A stretch of 64,000 bases of DNA from Eretmocerus hayati. Its lineage: Eukaryota; Arthropoda; Insecta; Hymenoptera; Aphelinidae. The first letter of the stretch is position 1, and every line of letters starts with the position of its first letter. A program made the translations under genes and the position numbers. Under the pieces are notes generated by a model, which searched no databases, was not told where the DNA came from, and saw only the letters and a program-made list of their open reading frames with translations. Location: positions 85,140,282 to 85,204,281 of the forward strand of contig CM056741.1 of the NCBI GenBank assembly GCA_029851415.1, written 5' to 3'. Of the stretch, positions 1-11,745 are shown piece by piece.

Positions 1-2036
1 TTCATAACTCAAAAGTATCAGCGATTTCTTTTCTGACCTGGGATACTGTTTGAACCAAGAGGTCTATCATTTTGTCTCTTATAGTAGTGCTTAAATATGT
101 GAACTCCGGAATGAGGATAGAGATGGAATATGAGGGATCTTCGATTCAGGAGAGTGAAATTCTGTCACTTCAGTTAAATCTTATTTGGGTCCGCACATTG
201 GCGACAATCAACCACAATTCAATTCACAAGACGAGGTCGATGATCATAATATCCCAAGCTGGCCTTTACTAAATCTACTTCAAGCGAAACGAATAGACGA
301 GCTTTCTGTACAGAATCTGTCAACTAGTGTGAGTAAGTGAAGAGACAAACTCGCCATGCTTTCTCATTCTCCGTCTCTCTCCCTCATCACAGATACAGGC
401 TGGAGCGAAAATCTTAGGTTGAACCAGTATTTACTTCGCGTAGCCACAGCGTCGTGATTGTTAAGTGCTCGTTGCACCCTGACCACTGTGCTCGCCTTGA
501 CCTATCCAACACGTCTGCTCTTTTGTAATTACTCCAAAACAACGCAACGCAGTGCAACGCATAAGGAGGAAATTGCAGTTTGAGAAATACACCACCCAAT
601 CGAGCCAGATCTCCATCCCAGGAGGAATGAGTTTTTGCTTGTGCAGGCAATTGAGTATAGCTATGACATACGATCTTCTGAGTCAAAACTCCATCCCTTT
701 TCATCCGCAAACTTGGTCAAACTGGGAGTTCTTGAAAGTTTGAAGAGAGAAACTCGATGGTGCATGTATGTCAATTTTGGGGACACCGGAATTTCGGAGA
801 ATATTTTGGATTTTATATGAGAGTGAGCAGTTTTGCAGGGTGCCCGTCTCGTCCCCCCCCCCCCTCACTCTAGTCAACTCACTGGGACTCCTGGAACCCT
901 ACGTGGATATTGGTGTAACAACTCTGATCCACATGCGAGTTATTTGACAATTATTTGAACTCGTTCATTGGACTTGGGATCTGCTAATTCTATCACAGAG
1001 GTACATTCGGAAGATACTATCTACTCACTTTGAGGTATACGTTATTTGCCATTGTGTGATAAATACTCCATAATCTCGTTGTGACGTAATATGCTATGAT
1101 GACATCTACTGTGTAATGTCCGTGAGATATCAATACCATCATCACCCCTATGATTGATGATAGACCAGCAAGCCAGTGGACGATATAGAATTTCTTCGGT
1201 GAATCTGCACATGCAAAAGTCCATCAGATACATCGGCCAAGTCAAAGGATTGCGTATCACAGGATATAGTTTTGATGTGATGTTTCTTTTTGAATGAATA
1301 GAGAGCAACAGAAATCTTGCATGTAATATCTTTGAGAAGTATGCAGTTGCGGCCATATGAAAACCCCTTTTAATTGACATTTTCGTTCCCTGCCCTTCAC
1401 GAATCGAAGAAAACGCATTCTACTGTGATATGTACACAATGCTCTCTTGTAGATTTTCAGAAGATAGGCGGAGAAGATACCTACATATTTTTGCATGGAG
1501 GGAGATCTGTTCGCTTGGATAAAGGTAATCTGGAATATGCCTGGGGAAATATTTCATTTTCTGCCAGATTCCACTTTTCTATTCTACTGCTCGAAGAGGC
1601 AGCTCTTCGTCGAAAAGAGTGTAAGAGAATTTTTTTGGGTTCTCGGAGAATGGACAAGAAGAGTCTTATGTACATTTCACACATGAATCGTCCTGTTTGT
1701 ACAATTGAAAATTTTCGCCCGGCATTCTTATTCTGTCTCTCATCTTCCACGATCCTCACCTCATCGCTCGGAGGGGAGTAAATTATCGGAAAATGTGTTA
1801 GACTCATCGCGCCGATGTGCACATATACAGACACATGTCCGATTAGAGCCTTACCTAAATTCTCCGACATTCAGAAGGGTGACACTTCCTACATTACCTT
1901 CTTCGGTTCAAGGCGATGCGGTCACCGTGCACCGTGACCATGGACTTTGAAAATACATCTTACATAAAAAGTTTGATGATTTGAGGTGTGAGACGAGTTG
2001 TCGGATACTTGTTATTGTCCGAATTGTATTCCTCAA
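1..2036. other. No gene recognised
   Basis: Open frames of up to about 135 codons occur on both strands (for example 1374-1781 plus and 1481-1870 minus), but they overlap each other in opposite directions, have no recognisable motif and look like chance frames. A C-run of 12 lies near 847-862. Nothing here can be given a function. Confidence 0.5.
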
Positions 2037-2265
2037 TTCGTCGCTTAGCCCAAATCATAAGAGAATCGGAGAAAAGTGGGAATAACTCGGCCGCGGTCCC
2101 CCCTAACCTGAAATATACGCACATTTCCATTCCCAACTTTTTCCGAATTTATTGCAATTCGGGCTTAACGAAGAGCGGACAAATCTAAGTTAGATGATGA
2201 CGAATATTTGTGCGCTCGTCGTTAAGCCCAAATCGCAACAGAATCGGAGAAAGTTGGGAATGATT
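2037..2265. repeat. Three copies of a ~48-bp unit (plus, minus, plus)
   Basis: A unit reading roughly from TCGTCGCTTAGCCCAAATC to a GGAGAAAAGTGGGAAT-like end occurs at about 2039-2087, inverted at about 2134-2182, and direct again at about 2215-2262. The copies differ by small changes. The adjacent inverted pair can form a hairpin. Origin unknown; it lies just upstream of the retrotransposon. Confidence 0.6.
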
Positions 2266-2462
2266 TTTAGCTTGCATGAAGACCGCATCGCCTTGAGGTG
2301 GAGGAAATTGCGGCGTATTGAAGACTCAAATATCATCACTCTTTGTCCACAGCGCCAATGATTGTGACCTACCGTTCCATTCATTTTGCTCTTTGCAAGG
2401 GTGCACCTTCGAAACGTTCCAATCAATTCGATCAGCATATTACGAATAAAAGATATTATGAT

Positions 2463-3002
2463 TGTTCGTGCGTATGCGTGTCAAATCCGTAATATATCTA
2501 TATTTCAGAAACTGCTCAGCAAGACGTCCTCGGTCGTTGCCTTTCTTCCCCTTGTTCTCACGCGAGGTGAGATTTTTACGTTATTGGCCGAAATTGAGAC
2601 AGGCGACAAGTGTAACGCCCAGGTCCTTCTTGCCGAGCTGCGCTCATTACTCGATTTGAGTTAATTAACCGCTGATCTGAGAGTACGCAACATGTGCGGC
2701 TCGAGCGTCGTCGCGTCCGACCATCTATATCGCGATCGCGCCGGTGCCCGTCCGCGACAATTCACTTTTCTCCACTTTCAATAGTTTTTTTTTCTCTAAT
2801 ATTATTCCTGCGCCGCGCACGCGATTCTCCGCAATTCATCTTTTATACCCTCTGTTCCACACCTTTTTTACGGCAATATAGTGGAACGTTTATTTTTCAT
2901 TATAACTTGTGAGTGGTAATTTTGAACCCTTTTCCTTTCCATACACGATCGGTCCACACTAGAATGGGCTCCGGGGTTCCATTAGAACACCCCGCCCCAA
3001 CA
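2463..3002 (+). repeat. 5' LTR of BEL/Pao element
   Basis: 540 bp, TG...CA ends. It contains the promoter and polyadenylation region by family rule; I did not find a convincing TATA or AATAAA. It differs from the 3' LTR by scattered substitutions and a few small indels (for example the 3' copy lacks a CGC-like triplet near its counterpart of 2641), so the insertion is not brand new. Confidence 0.95.
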
Positions 3003-3005
3003 TTT

Positions 3006-3016
3006 TGGTAGCAGAG
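3006..3016 (+). promoter_or_regulatory. Primer-binding site, initiator tRNA-Met type
   Basis: TGGTAGCAGAG lies 3 bases after the 5' LTR. It is complementary to the 3' end (CTCTGCTACCA) of metazoan initiator tRNA-Met, with the match ending at the twelfth base. The tRNA end is from general knowledge of animal initiator tRNA, not from a search. Confidence 0.75.
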
Positions 3017-4116
3017 CTTGGTGGAATCGTGTCGTTTTTTGAATCTCGCGAGAATCGAGTCGCGTGCGAGAATCGCAAAACTCGAAAGTGTCGCGGGGAA
3101 AGTGATCGTGAAGTGCTGAGTGCAAGTGCGGGCGAAATCATCATTGTCTCGCACCCAGTTCTGTGTTCCTCGTTGCACCAGCATTGGAACCTGGCTAGAA
3201 TTCCACGGCACCGGCGTCGAGACGACGACGACGCAGCAGATCTGCTCGCTCAAAGGTGAGCTGTGAAGAAGGAGGCAGCAGCCCTGTGGCAGTCATTGGC
3301 CACAGCGAGCAGTTGACCCGGAATTTTTTTTCACGCATCATCATCGGCGTTTGGGTCGACTTTGCTGCCGTCCTGACGTCCACACCATTGAGCGACGTTG
3401 GGCGCCAACATCCTAGGGAGCAGCGAGGAGGGCAGAGGGGAAGGGGGAAGCCGCGGCAATCGAGCCGTGGCCGGTGAATGTATCGTCCCTTTACATACAT
3501 ATATATCACCACATTTGAATCTTGCGAGGCGACCAGTTGCGCGCTCTCGCACTTGTCCCCGCCCGCCCACCCTCTCTCCTGCCCATAATTGGTGCCGCTA
3601 TAGTTGCTGCCGCATCCCAGCACAGCATTGCCGCTGTCACATATGATTGCGTGCTTGCTATATAGTACTATTCCCCTCGCTGTGCGGCTCGCTTACCGAG
3701 TCTATAGCATTACCTTGCTATTACAACAGCTGTTCTCAGTCTGTCTCTCTCGCTCATCGCTCAACTAGACTTGGCTGCTGCAATATAAGCTCGTATTGGC
3801 GAGCGTCTTGATACATGCAGCAAATTACCACGCGAGTCGCGCACAGCTGATTATACTTGCTCCCTCGAATATTGGATGCTCACGGCTAGCTACAACTATG
3901 TTTGTTCTATCTCTCTGTCCCGTGTGTTGTCCAATCCAAAATCCCTCGTTCGACCCTTGATCTCAGTCCTTGTTCCTCTTAACCTTATCCTATTTTTTTC
4001 GCAATCTAGTCAATGTCATCGCTTGATGTGCACTTCGAGTACGTTTACATAGTACATTCCTCGAACCTTATTATACCATTTTTACTGCGAATCAAGATCG
4101 ATCAATTTGTAAAATC
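3017..4116 (+). other. Untranslated leader of BEL/Pao element
   Basis: About 1.1 kb between the primer site and the first gag ATG. Short frames occur on both strands but none has a recognisable motif. The length is unremarkable for a BEL leader. Packaging signals would be expected here but I cannot point to one. Confidence 0.6.
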
Positions 4117-5540
4117 ATGGCAACGATCGCCGCAACTGAGTTAAATTTGAAACTCGAACGTCTCGAACGGTTGAAAGGTTATATTTTGAATTTCATAGAA
4201 AATGCTAAAAAATCAGCTACAGCTGACGAACGAAAGCAATCAGCGTACGTGACGAAAGAACTTGCTAGTTTAACAGATTATTGGTTTGAATTCAAAACCC
4301 ATCTCGAGTTTGCTTACACAAACGAATCCCTCTTGCCAAATCATGAATTTTTCGAAGAAGATTATTTTCTTGGAATTGAAGACGCGGTAGCGAGGCTTTT
4401 GCAGCTGTAGAATCCTGGCTGCTTACCCCTGTACTAACGGAACAATGTGCATCAGCATCCAATCTAAGCTCAGACGCAATGACTTTGTCTCAAATATTGG
4501 CACAGCAAGCATATCAATTTGAACGTTTTTTGAAGAGAACTTCTGGAATACAATCGATCCCTCCTATTGCAATGCCGACTTTTTCAGGCAAGCAAGAAGA
4601 CTGGGACATTTTTAAACCTCGTTTTGAAGCTGTTATCATGAACAAGCCATATTCTGATGCAGTCAAAATCCAATATTTACTTGATGCTGTACAGGGGGCG
4701 GCAGCAGAGTGACTGAAGGGTATCACGCCTGATGGCACGAATTTCCAGCCAGCTTGGGATAAACTATCTCGTCGGTATGATAATAGTCGTAGAAGAATGA
4801 CTACGCATATGCACGCGCTACAATCATTGAAACCTTTTACCGAAAAATCGGCATCTGAACTAAATGAAATTTTGAATGAAGCTGAGCAAGCAGTTCAAGG
4901 TTTTAAGGATCTCAAATGTCCTGTTGAATCCTGGGATTGTGTTCTTGTACATTGCATTGTTAGTAGACTTGATCCTAGCACTCGTGAAGCTTGGGAAAAT
5001 AATCAATCGAATATTGAGGGATTCTCTACGTACGCTTATCTTTCAAAATTCCTTGAAAATCGCATTCGTGCACTTGAATCGGCGTCTCTTTACGCCACAC
5101 TTGAATCGTCCTCGAATCAAAATCAAAACTCGTCTAAACCTCGTTCCTCGTCACAAAACTCGTCCTAGAAAAGCTCGTTGGCTGTAAATGTTGCGAATGT
5201 TCAATCAAGTAGTAAAACAGCCAAACCATCCACAGTAACCTCGGAAAAATCAGCTGATTGTTATTGTTGCAAACAAAAACATCAGCTTAACGCTTGCGAG
5301 TTTTTTGCAGCTTTGAGTGTTCAACAGCGATATGAATTTGCTAAACAGAAACATTTGTGTATAAACTGTTTGCGTCCAGGTCATTATCTCAAAGATTGTA
5401 AATCTCCATATCGCTGCTCAATCTGCAGAGGGTTCCATCACACAAAACTGCACAACGGTGCTTACTCGAAAAAACCCGTAGATAAACCAGAAGACTCGAA
5501 AAAACCCTCGACATCTCCAAAGGTTGCTGCACATACTGCA
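4117..5540 (+). pseudogene. BEL/Pao gag, frame-broken
   Basis: Gag forms the particle that packages element RNA. The frame opens at ATG 4117, then shifts from frame 1 to frame 3 near 4385-4392. The second frame carries stops at 4710-4712 (TGA where a Trp is likely) and 5166-5168 (TAG) before continuing. The middle part (about 4550-5100) is the helical BEL-type capsid region with an FSG...W..F..RF signature. The end has Cys/His knuckles: CYCC...H near 5259, then CINCLRPGHYLKDC (CX2CX4HX4C) and CSICRGFHHTKLH. The pieces are co-linear, so these are point changes in one original gene. Confidence 0.88.
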
Positions 5541-5803
5541 GTAGTTGGGAGAACTTGTTTACTCGCTACAGCGCGAATCATTATACAATCAGAATCGGGT
5601 GAATCACTTGAAGTTAGAGCTCTTGTCGACCCTGGAGCTGAGAGATCTTTCGTATCAGAACGAGTAGCGAAAGCGCTCTCGTTACCTCTACTTAGTTATG
5701 TCGACGATCTTTATGGAGGGGGAGATAATTTGGAGGATACCCTTAAAGCTCGCGATCAATTGATTGCTCTATTAGAAAAAGCCCTCATTCCACTCGGGAA
5801 ATG
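5541..5803 (+). pseudogene. BEL/Pao protease fused to end of reverse transcriptase
   Basis: The reading frame passes from an aspartic-protease segment (ALVDPGAERSFVSE, about 5615-5656) straight into SYVDDLYGGGDNL (about 5695-5733), the YVDD catalytic box of reverse transcriptase. In intact BEL elements hundreds of residues lie between these two parts, so an internal in-frame deletion has joined them near 5690. The protease active site reads D-P-G rather than the usual D-S/T-G. The fingers, motif A and most of the palm of the polymerase are absent. Confidence 0.85.
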
Positions 5804-7921
5804 GCTGCAAATGATCCCAACCTGCTGCAAGGACTATACACGGAGGCTGAGTCCGTAATTTCTGTAAATATTGAGAACGTTGTGTCAGTTTTGGGCCTCA
5901 AATGGGCCACGGATTCAGACGAATTCTTTTTTAAGGTAGACATGCCAGCACAACCAAAAATTTTCACAAAACGCATCGTTCTCTCCGAGGTTCCAAAGTT
6001 GTTTGATCCACTTGGCTGGCTTGCTCCGTTTTTAGTTCAATGCAAAATTCTTCTCCAAAAATTCTGGCTAGCTTAATTAGACTGGGGTACTCCCCTTGAA
6101 GGCAATCTGCTTGAAGAATGGCTTGAACTTCGTAAACAAATTTCTACTTTGAACTCGATTCGAATACCCCATTGGTTAGAAACTTGCTCGAGCACTCAAT
6201 GGACGTTATACGGGTTTGCCGACGCGTCAACTTACGCCTATGCAGTCGCCATTTACCTAGTCATTCCAGGACATTCGTCAGTCTTACTTATGTCAAAAAA
6301 TCGCGTTGCTCCTACTAAGTCATTGTCTGTACTACGGTTGGAGCTTTGTGCAGCCCTTTTACTGGTACAATTGATCAATTATGTGCATCCACAGCTCCAA
6401 AATAAAGCAACAAAGATTTTTTGTTGGTCAGACTCAAAGACAACTCTCGACTGGCTGGCGGGTGAGCCTTCGCGTTGGGTAACTTTTGTAGCAAACCGAA
6501 ACAGTGAAATTCAAAGATCGTTTCATTCTACACACTTGTCATACGTTCCGACTCATGAAAACCCGGCGGACCTCGCAACCCGGGGGGAAACAGTAGAAGA
6601 TTTGAAAAATTCTAGCCTTTGGTGGCACGGGCCTCGTTGGATAACTGCAGACAAGTCTGAGTGGCCGTCTCAGCTTAACATCAAGCCAGAGCAACACTTG
6701 GAGGTCCGCGCTAACGCTGTATTTGAAGTCCAAAGAGATCCAAATGCTCTCGAGTATCTTGAAAAATTCTCATCTTTTCGAAAAATTAATCGAATTGTTG
6801 CCTTCATATATCGATGGAAATTCAATGTCAAATTAGAGAAAGGTAAACGAATAGTCGGCCCCTTCTTGAGATCCGAACTTCTTGCAGCAGAATACGGAAT
6901 ATCCAGGTTCATTCAGAGCCAGCACTTTTCGAAAGAAATCAAAATCATGAGAGATAAAGGGAAATTCCCTGCATCTAGTCACTTACGGCGTTTATTACCG
7001 TTTTCCTGCCCGCAAAATCTGCTGAGAGTAGGAGGCCGATTACAAAATGCTGACTTGCCTTTCAATGAGAAACATCCAATTATCTTGCCAACCAAATCCA
7101 TATTCTTACGTAGACTTGTGAGAGAATTACATAGGTCTTGCTTGCACGGAGGTGTGCAACTTATGATGAGTCAACTTTTTCGCTGGGCTTGGATACCAAG
7201 GGTGAAGCACATTGTCCAAAAAGTTTTCCGAAATTGTTTATGCTGCACGCGTTTTGCTGCTAGACCCTTGGAACAGCAAATGGCTCCTTTGCCAGCTGTT
7301 CGACTAACTCCAAAAATACCATTCGAAGCTGTCGGTGGAGATTTCGCCGGACCAATTAGAATCTTGTTCTCTCGCGGTCGGGGTACAGAGTCTGTCAAAG
7401 GATACTTTGCTATTTTCATCTGTATGTTGACGAGGGCAATTTACATAGAAGTAGTTTTCGATCTCACTAGTTCGGCATTTTTAGCAGCATTTCGACGATT
7501 TGTGTCTAGAAGAGGTACATGCACTGACGTGTACTGTGATAATGCTGGAAATTCCACTGGTGCCAGTAGAGAATTAAAACAACATTTCCGACAAGCATCC
7601 TCGTTTCCAACTGAAGTAGCTGTTCTACTCGCTGACGAAAAAGTGACTCGGCATTTTTCTCCGCCTCGCGCGCCACATGTCGGTGGCCTTTGGGAAGCTG
7701 CCGTGAAAAGCTTCAAATATCTCAAGCGCGTTGCAGGAGACTCGATCCTGACCTTCGAAGAATTTTCAACACTCTCTTCTCAAATAGAAGCTTGCTTGAA
7801 TTCTAGACCCATCTGTCCTGTCAGCTCGGAGAGTGCTGATTTAGTAGCACTCATTCCTGGACATTTGATTATTGGTCGGTCCTATCTGCTGTCCCAGAAT
7901 CTTTTGATGACCGGAATGTAA
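5801..7921 (+). pseudogene. BEL/Pao pol: RT connection, RNase H, integrase
   Basis: Frame 2 takes over near 5801 after a one-base loss. An in-frame TAA at 6074-6076 breaks it, then it is open from about 6077 to 7921. RNase H begins with GFADAST (about 6212) and continues with the LELCAA segment (about 6339) and a DSKTTLDWL segment (about 6429). Integrase follows: an HHCC zinc module (H near 7131, CLCC near 7242), then the catalytic core with D (GGDFAGP, about 7336), D (YCDNAGN, about 7533) and E (GGLWEAAVKS, about 7683). The frame ends early at 7919-7921; family-like sequence resumes in another frame. Confidence 0.9.
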
Positions 7922-7982
7922 CTATTTCACTTCTCTGTAGATGGCTTCAAATCAAATGAATGAGGAATGACTTCTGAGACAA

Positions 7983-8285
7983 ATGAAGGAAGGAAATGAT
8001 TCACCATTATCAAAAACGAAGCAAGGGATCAGCGTCAATGAGCAGTTGAGGGTGGACGATGTTGTATTGATCAAGGACGACTCAACACCACCAACAAAAT
8101 GGCCTCTGGCTCGGGTCATGGCACTTCATCTTGGAAAAGATGGGTTTGTTCGGGTGGTCGACCTCCAGACCGCCACTTCCACGTGCACTCGAGTTTTGTG
8201 CAAGCCCATCATATTGCCGACCGAACCGGACGAACAAGAAGATGTCGAAGGCGAACAACACCAGGCTAATGATGATTCTGCATAA
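7983..8285 (+). pseudogene. BEL/Pao pol C-terminal domain (DUF5641-like)
   Basis: 100 codons in frame 3, displaced from the integrase frame by an indel between about 7900 and 7983. The segment VDDVVLIKDDSTPPTKWPLA followed by the RVxxLHxGKDGxVRVVDL pattern is the domain that normally closes BEL polyproteins after integrase. The Asp/Glu-rich tail ends at TAA 8283-8285. It was originally one polypeptide with the preceding part. Confidence 0.85.
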
Positions 8286-9045
8286 TACTCGCGAATTATC
8301 CGACAACTCACTACACATTTTCCTCGTTTCGCTTCACATCCGCGAGAAATATCGTCCGTTCGTAGAAGTTTGATTTTCTTATATATGTATATACCATCAT
8401 ACTTCCTCATAGAGTCACGCTTTTCAAACAAATAATAGTGGCGATTGCTGAATCTGGAACGCTGCGTGGCTGGAAGGATCAGCTTCGTCCTTTGTCGCGA
8501 AAATTATTTCACAACTTAGTTTTTCTTGAGGAGTATGACCTCTTTCGCAATTTTTCATCCGTATCAACGATTAGGATTGATTGCCAATCGTGACACAGTC
8601 ACATTACATTATGATTACGTTGCGTTCATTCCGAGAATTTAGGGAATTGTAAGCGCATCGAGTTTTTTTTTTCAATGGTTGTTGATCGTAATGTGATGGC
8701 ACTATTCAGTGGCCATAATGGATATATTTCTTGTTTGTTTGTTGTCTTTCAATATCCATTGTTTGATTTGTATCAACTTTTTAAAAGTTTAATTCAGCTA
8801 TACTTGCTGTAATTGTTTTGAATCATTGTTGTTCATTGTTTATTGTCAAGTTGAATATCAAATCTTAGTTTGATTCATGTTCTCCTTCTGAGAATCTAGT
8901 TAGTTGATTTGATAATTTTCCATGACTCATTTTTTTTTGAGCTCGCTCAATGCACGAATATATCACAGTCTCGTACCTTGTTTATATATTTTTGGAATTT
9001 ATACTTATCTTGATTTTTTCTTGATCTTGCTTGCTTTGAGCAAGC
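8286..9045 (+). other. 3' non-coding region of BEL/Pao element
   Basis: About 760 bp, T-rich, with no supported gene. One stretch near 8700-8880 is rich in TTGTTTG and TTGATTT words. It ends at the polypurine tract. Confidence 0.6.
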
Positions 9046-9056
9046 AAAGGGGGCGG
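9046..9056 (+). promoter_or_regulatory. Polypurine tract of BEL/Pao element
   Basis: AAAGGGGGCGG directly precedes the TA that abuts the 3' LTR. This is the expected plus-strand primer site. Confidence 0.8.
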
Positions 9057-9058
9057 TA

Positions 9059-9595
9059 TGTTCGTGCGTATGCGTGTCAAACCCGTAATATATCTATATT
9101 TCAGAAACTGCTCGGCAAGACGTCCTCGGTCGTTGCCTTTCTTCCCCTTGTTCTCACGCGAGGTGAGATTTTTACGTTATTGGCCGAAATTGAGACAGGC
9201 GACAAGTGTAACGCCCAGGTCCTTCTTGCCGAGCTGCTCATTACTCGATTTTAGTTAGTTAGCCGTTGATCTGCGAGTACGCAACATGTGCGGCTCGAGC
9301 GTCGTCGCGTCCGACCATCTATCTCGCGATCGCACCGGTGCCCGCCCGCGACATATCACTTTTCTCCACTTTCAATAGTTTCTTTTCTCTAATATTATTC
9401 CTGCGCCGCGCACGCGATTCTCCGCGATCCATCTTTTATACCCTCTGTTCCACACCTTTTCTACGACAATATAAAGAAACGTTTATTTTTCATTATAACT
9501 TGTGAGTGGTAATTTTGAACCTTTTTCCTTTCCATACACGATCGGTCCATACTAGGATGGGCTCCAGGGTTCCATTAGAACACCCTGCCCCAACA
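9059..9595 (+). repeat. 3' LTR of BEL/Pao element
   Basis: 537 bp, the direct copy of 2463-3002, followed by the ATGAT target duplication at 9596-9600. Confidence 0.95.
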
Positions 9596-10314
9596 ATGAT
9601 ATTTCTCCTTCCGAAACCTTCAATTCTAGAGGAATTCTATCACATAAATTCGATCGATAGTGTTGTTTTCATGCTTGACCTTGGAGAGTTCTACTCGTGG
9701 AAATTCATCCGTAGAACGAAATGATAGTATTCTTAGATGAGAAAAAATAAACCTTTATTTTCCCTGTTGCCAAGAACACGAAATCACAGTTTCATACATA
9801 TGATTAATAAGTCGTCTGCGCCTACGAAGACTATCACATTTCGACCTCCCTACGAAGAGTAGCATATTCCAACTTCCCCACGAAGACTAACACATTTCTC
9901 TTATGCTTCAATAATGGTGAGATGAGCTACACTTCGTGGGGGAGTCGAAATAAGCTAGTCTTCGTAGGGGCCGATGAAGTATCGATCAGTCTTCTACCTG
10001 TTCATCATACAGTGAGTGATGAAAAAGTTTCTATATCAAATTTCTCGCGGGCAATTATCTAGTTCAAAAATTCACCGGCAGTGGGCCACGTACCTGCTTT
10101 GATGAGTGTTCAAATGGCGATCGCGTGTTGGAAGTCGTCAAAAACCTTTCTCGCGAGCGGTTGCAGATCACCTTAAGTCGTATATGAAGCCGATCGAACA
10201 CATTACTATCGGTATCCGGCAGGCACCGTCTACGATATAGCAAGAATCACCTTTCGCTGATGAGTGCGGTTGTAGACGGTGGGACAAAACGCCATTCGCG
10301 TTATTGTCAGTAGA
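9596..10314. other. No gene; contains a small hairpin
   Basis: No supported coding sequence. An imperfect inverted repeat has arms at about 9821-9863 and 9925-9969, built from CCTACGAAGACTA and TACGAAGAGTAGC words, with a third related word near 9878-9892. The rest (9990-10310) shows nothing I can name. Confidence 0.5.
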
Positions 10315-11741
10315 GGCCGAATCCATGTAAGATCAGGCAGCGAAAAAAGTTGGGGTCGCGGATATTTCTGACGACGAAGTATATCATTCTTGAGACAAGA
10401 TGATGAGACACGTATTTTTTTGTTTCGCCTAAATCGATTTCCTGTCAGAGCTACGCGAATTTGGAGTACGGGAGCTGCAAAATCAATTTTAGAAAAACTA
10501 ACACTTCGAAATCAGTAAAGATGCAATAATTCCTATGCGACTTTGAATATTCAGCTAAATCTTGTTGGATATAGTTACTAGGTAGATGTTGCATGCAAAT
10601 TCACACTAATTAGGTTGGAATTGCCATTCGGATCCGAAAAAACTCGTTTTTTACGAGAAATTAAAAAAAATAAATTACTCAAAAATACCATCGTGAATTT
10701 CTTTGGTGAATTTTCTGGTGGTATTTGATGACATGATGTTTCAGAGGGTACTCTCCGAGTCGGCGCTAAAAGCTCCAGATGACCAAAAAATAATATTTTT
10801 TAGAAAAAAAATTTCTCTTGTCTCAAATAGGTTCTGGCATCCTTCAAATAATAAATATTGGCTGAATAGTAGTACCTACAGAGTACAGTACCTGCAAATA
10901 TCTACAGAAACTCAATTCCTCCAACTTATCTTGCCCAGAAAGTAAGCACAGTGCCCAAGCTTGTTGAAAGTGCTATATGAGCAAAAATGTTTTCAGTCTC
11001 ATATCACTGCCAGTGGTGGATAACACTTACTGGAAGAACGTAGACGTAGAGAAAATTAGACTGGAAGCATTTTTGCTCATATAGCCTTTTCAACAAGATG
11101 GACCACTGTGCTTACTTCCTGTGCAAGATAAGTTGGAGGAAATGAGTCTCTGTCGATATTTGCAGGTGCTGTACTCTGTAGGTACTACTTTCAGCCAATA
11201 TTCATTATTTAAAGGATGCCAGAACCTATTTGAGACAATAGAAATTTTTTTCCCCGAAAAATATTTTTTTTGGTCATTTCGAGCTTTTAGCGCCGACTCG
11301 GGGAGTACCCTCTGAAACATCATGTCATCAAATACCCCCAGAAATTTCACCAAAGAAATTCACGATGGTGTTTTTGAGTAATTAATTTTTTTTAATTTCT
11401 CGTAAAAAACGAGTTTTTTCGGATCCGAATGGCAATTCCAACCTAATTAGTGTGAATTTGCATGCAACATCTACCTAGTAACTATATCCAACAAGATCCA
11501 GCTGAATATTCAAAGTCGCATAGGAATTATTGCATCTTTACTGATTTCAAAGTGTCAGTTTTTTTAAAATTGATCTTGCAGCTCCCGATCTCCAAATTCG
11601 CGTAGCTCTGACAGGGAATCGATTTAGGCCAAACAAAAAAATACGTATCTCCTCATTTTGTCTCAAGAATGATATACTTCATCGGCAGAAATATCCGTGA
11701 ACTCAACTTTTTTCGCTGCCTGATCTTACATGGATTCGGCC
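10315..11741. mobile_element. Foldback DNA transposon, ~1.43 kb
   Basis: The two halves are inverted copies. The left arm (10315 to about 10990) starts GGCCGAATCCATGTAAGATC, and the right arm (about 11068-11741) ends with its reverse complement. About 75 bp separate the arms. The 4-bp word TAGA flanks both ends (10311-10314 and 11742-11745) and is the likely target duplication. The open frames inside (10703-10945 plus, 11090-11353 minus) are mirror copies of each other and need not be genes. There is no transposase, so it is non-autonomous. The superfamily is not clear; GGCC ends occur in several. Confidence 0.82.
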
Positions 11742-11745
11742 TAGA

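Larger units (their letters stand above)
2463..9595 (+). mobile_element. BEL/Pao LTR retrotransposon, defective copy (7133 bp)
   Basis: Two near-identical LTRs (2463-3002 and 9059-9595) start TGTTCGTGCG and end CCCCAACA. They are flanked by the same 5-bp target duplication, ATGAT, at 2458-2462 and 9596-9600. A primer-binding site follows the 5' LTR and a polypurine tract precedes the 3' LTR. The interior carries, in order, gag with CCHC zinc knuckles, a protease remnant, the end of reverse transcriptase from its YVDD box, RNase H, integrase and a DUF5641-like C-terminus; this set and order identify BEL/Pao. All coding parts contain stops or frame changes, and most of reverse transcriptase is deleted, so this copy cannot make its own proteins. 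The ends are complete, so it could in principle be moved by intact relatives. Confidence 0.95.

Noticed and set aside
1374..1870. Overlapping 135- and 129-codon frames on opposite strands
   Set aside because: No motif, mutual overlap, composition like non-coding DNA.
3005..3623. Several frames of 60-142 codons in the BEL leader
   Set aside because: They lie in the untranslated leader and LTR edge, on both strands, with GC-rich low-complexity peptide.
10703..11353. Two similar ~80-codon frames (plus 10703, minus 11090)
   Set aside because: They are the same sequence read from the two arms of the foldback element.
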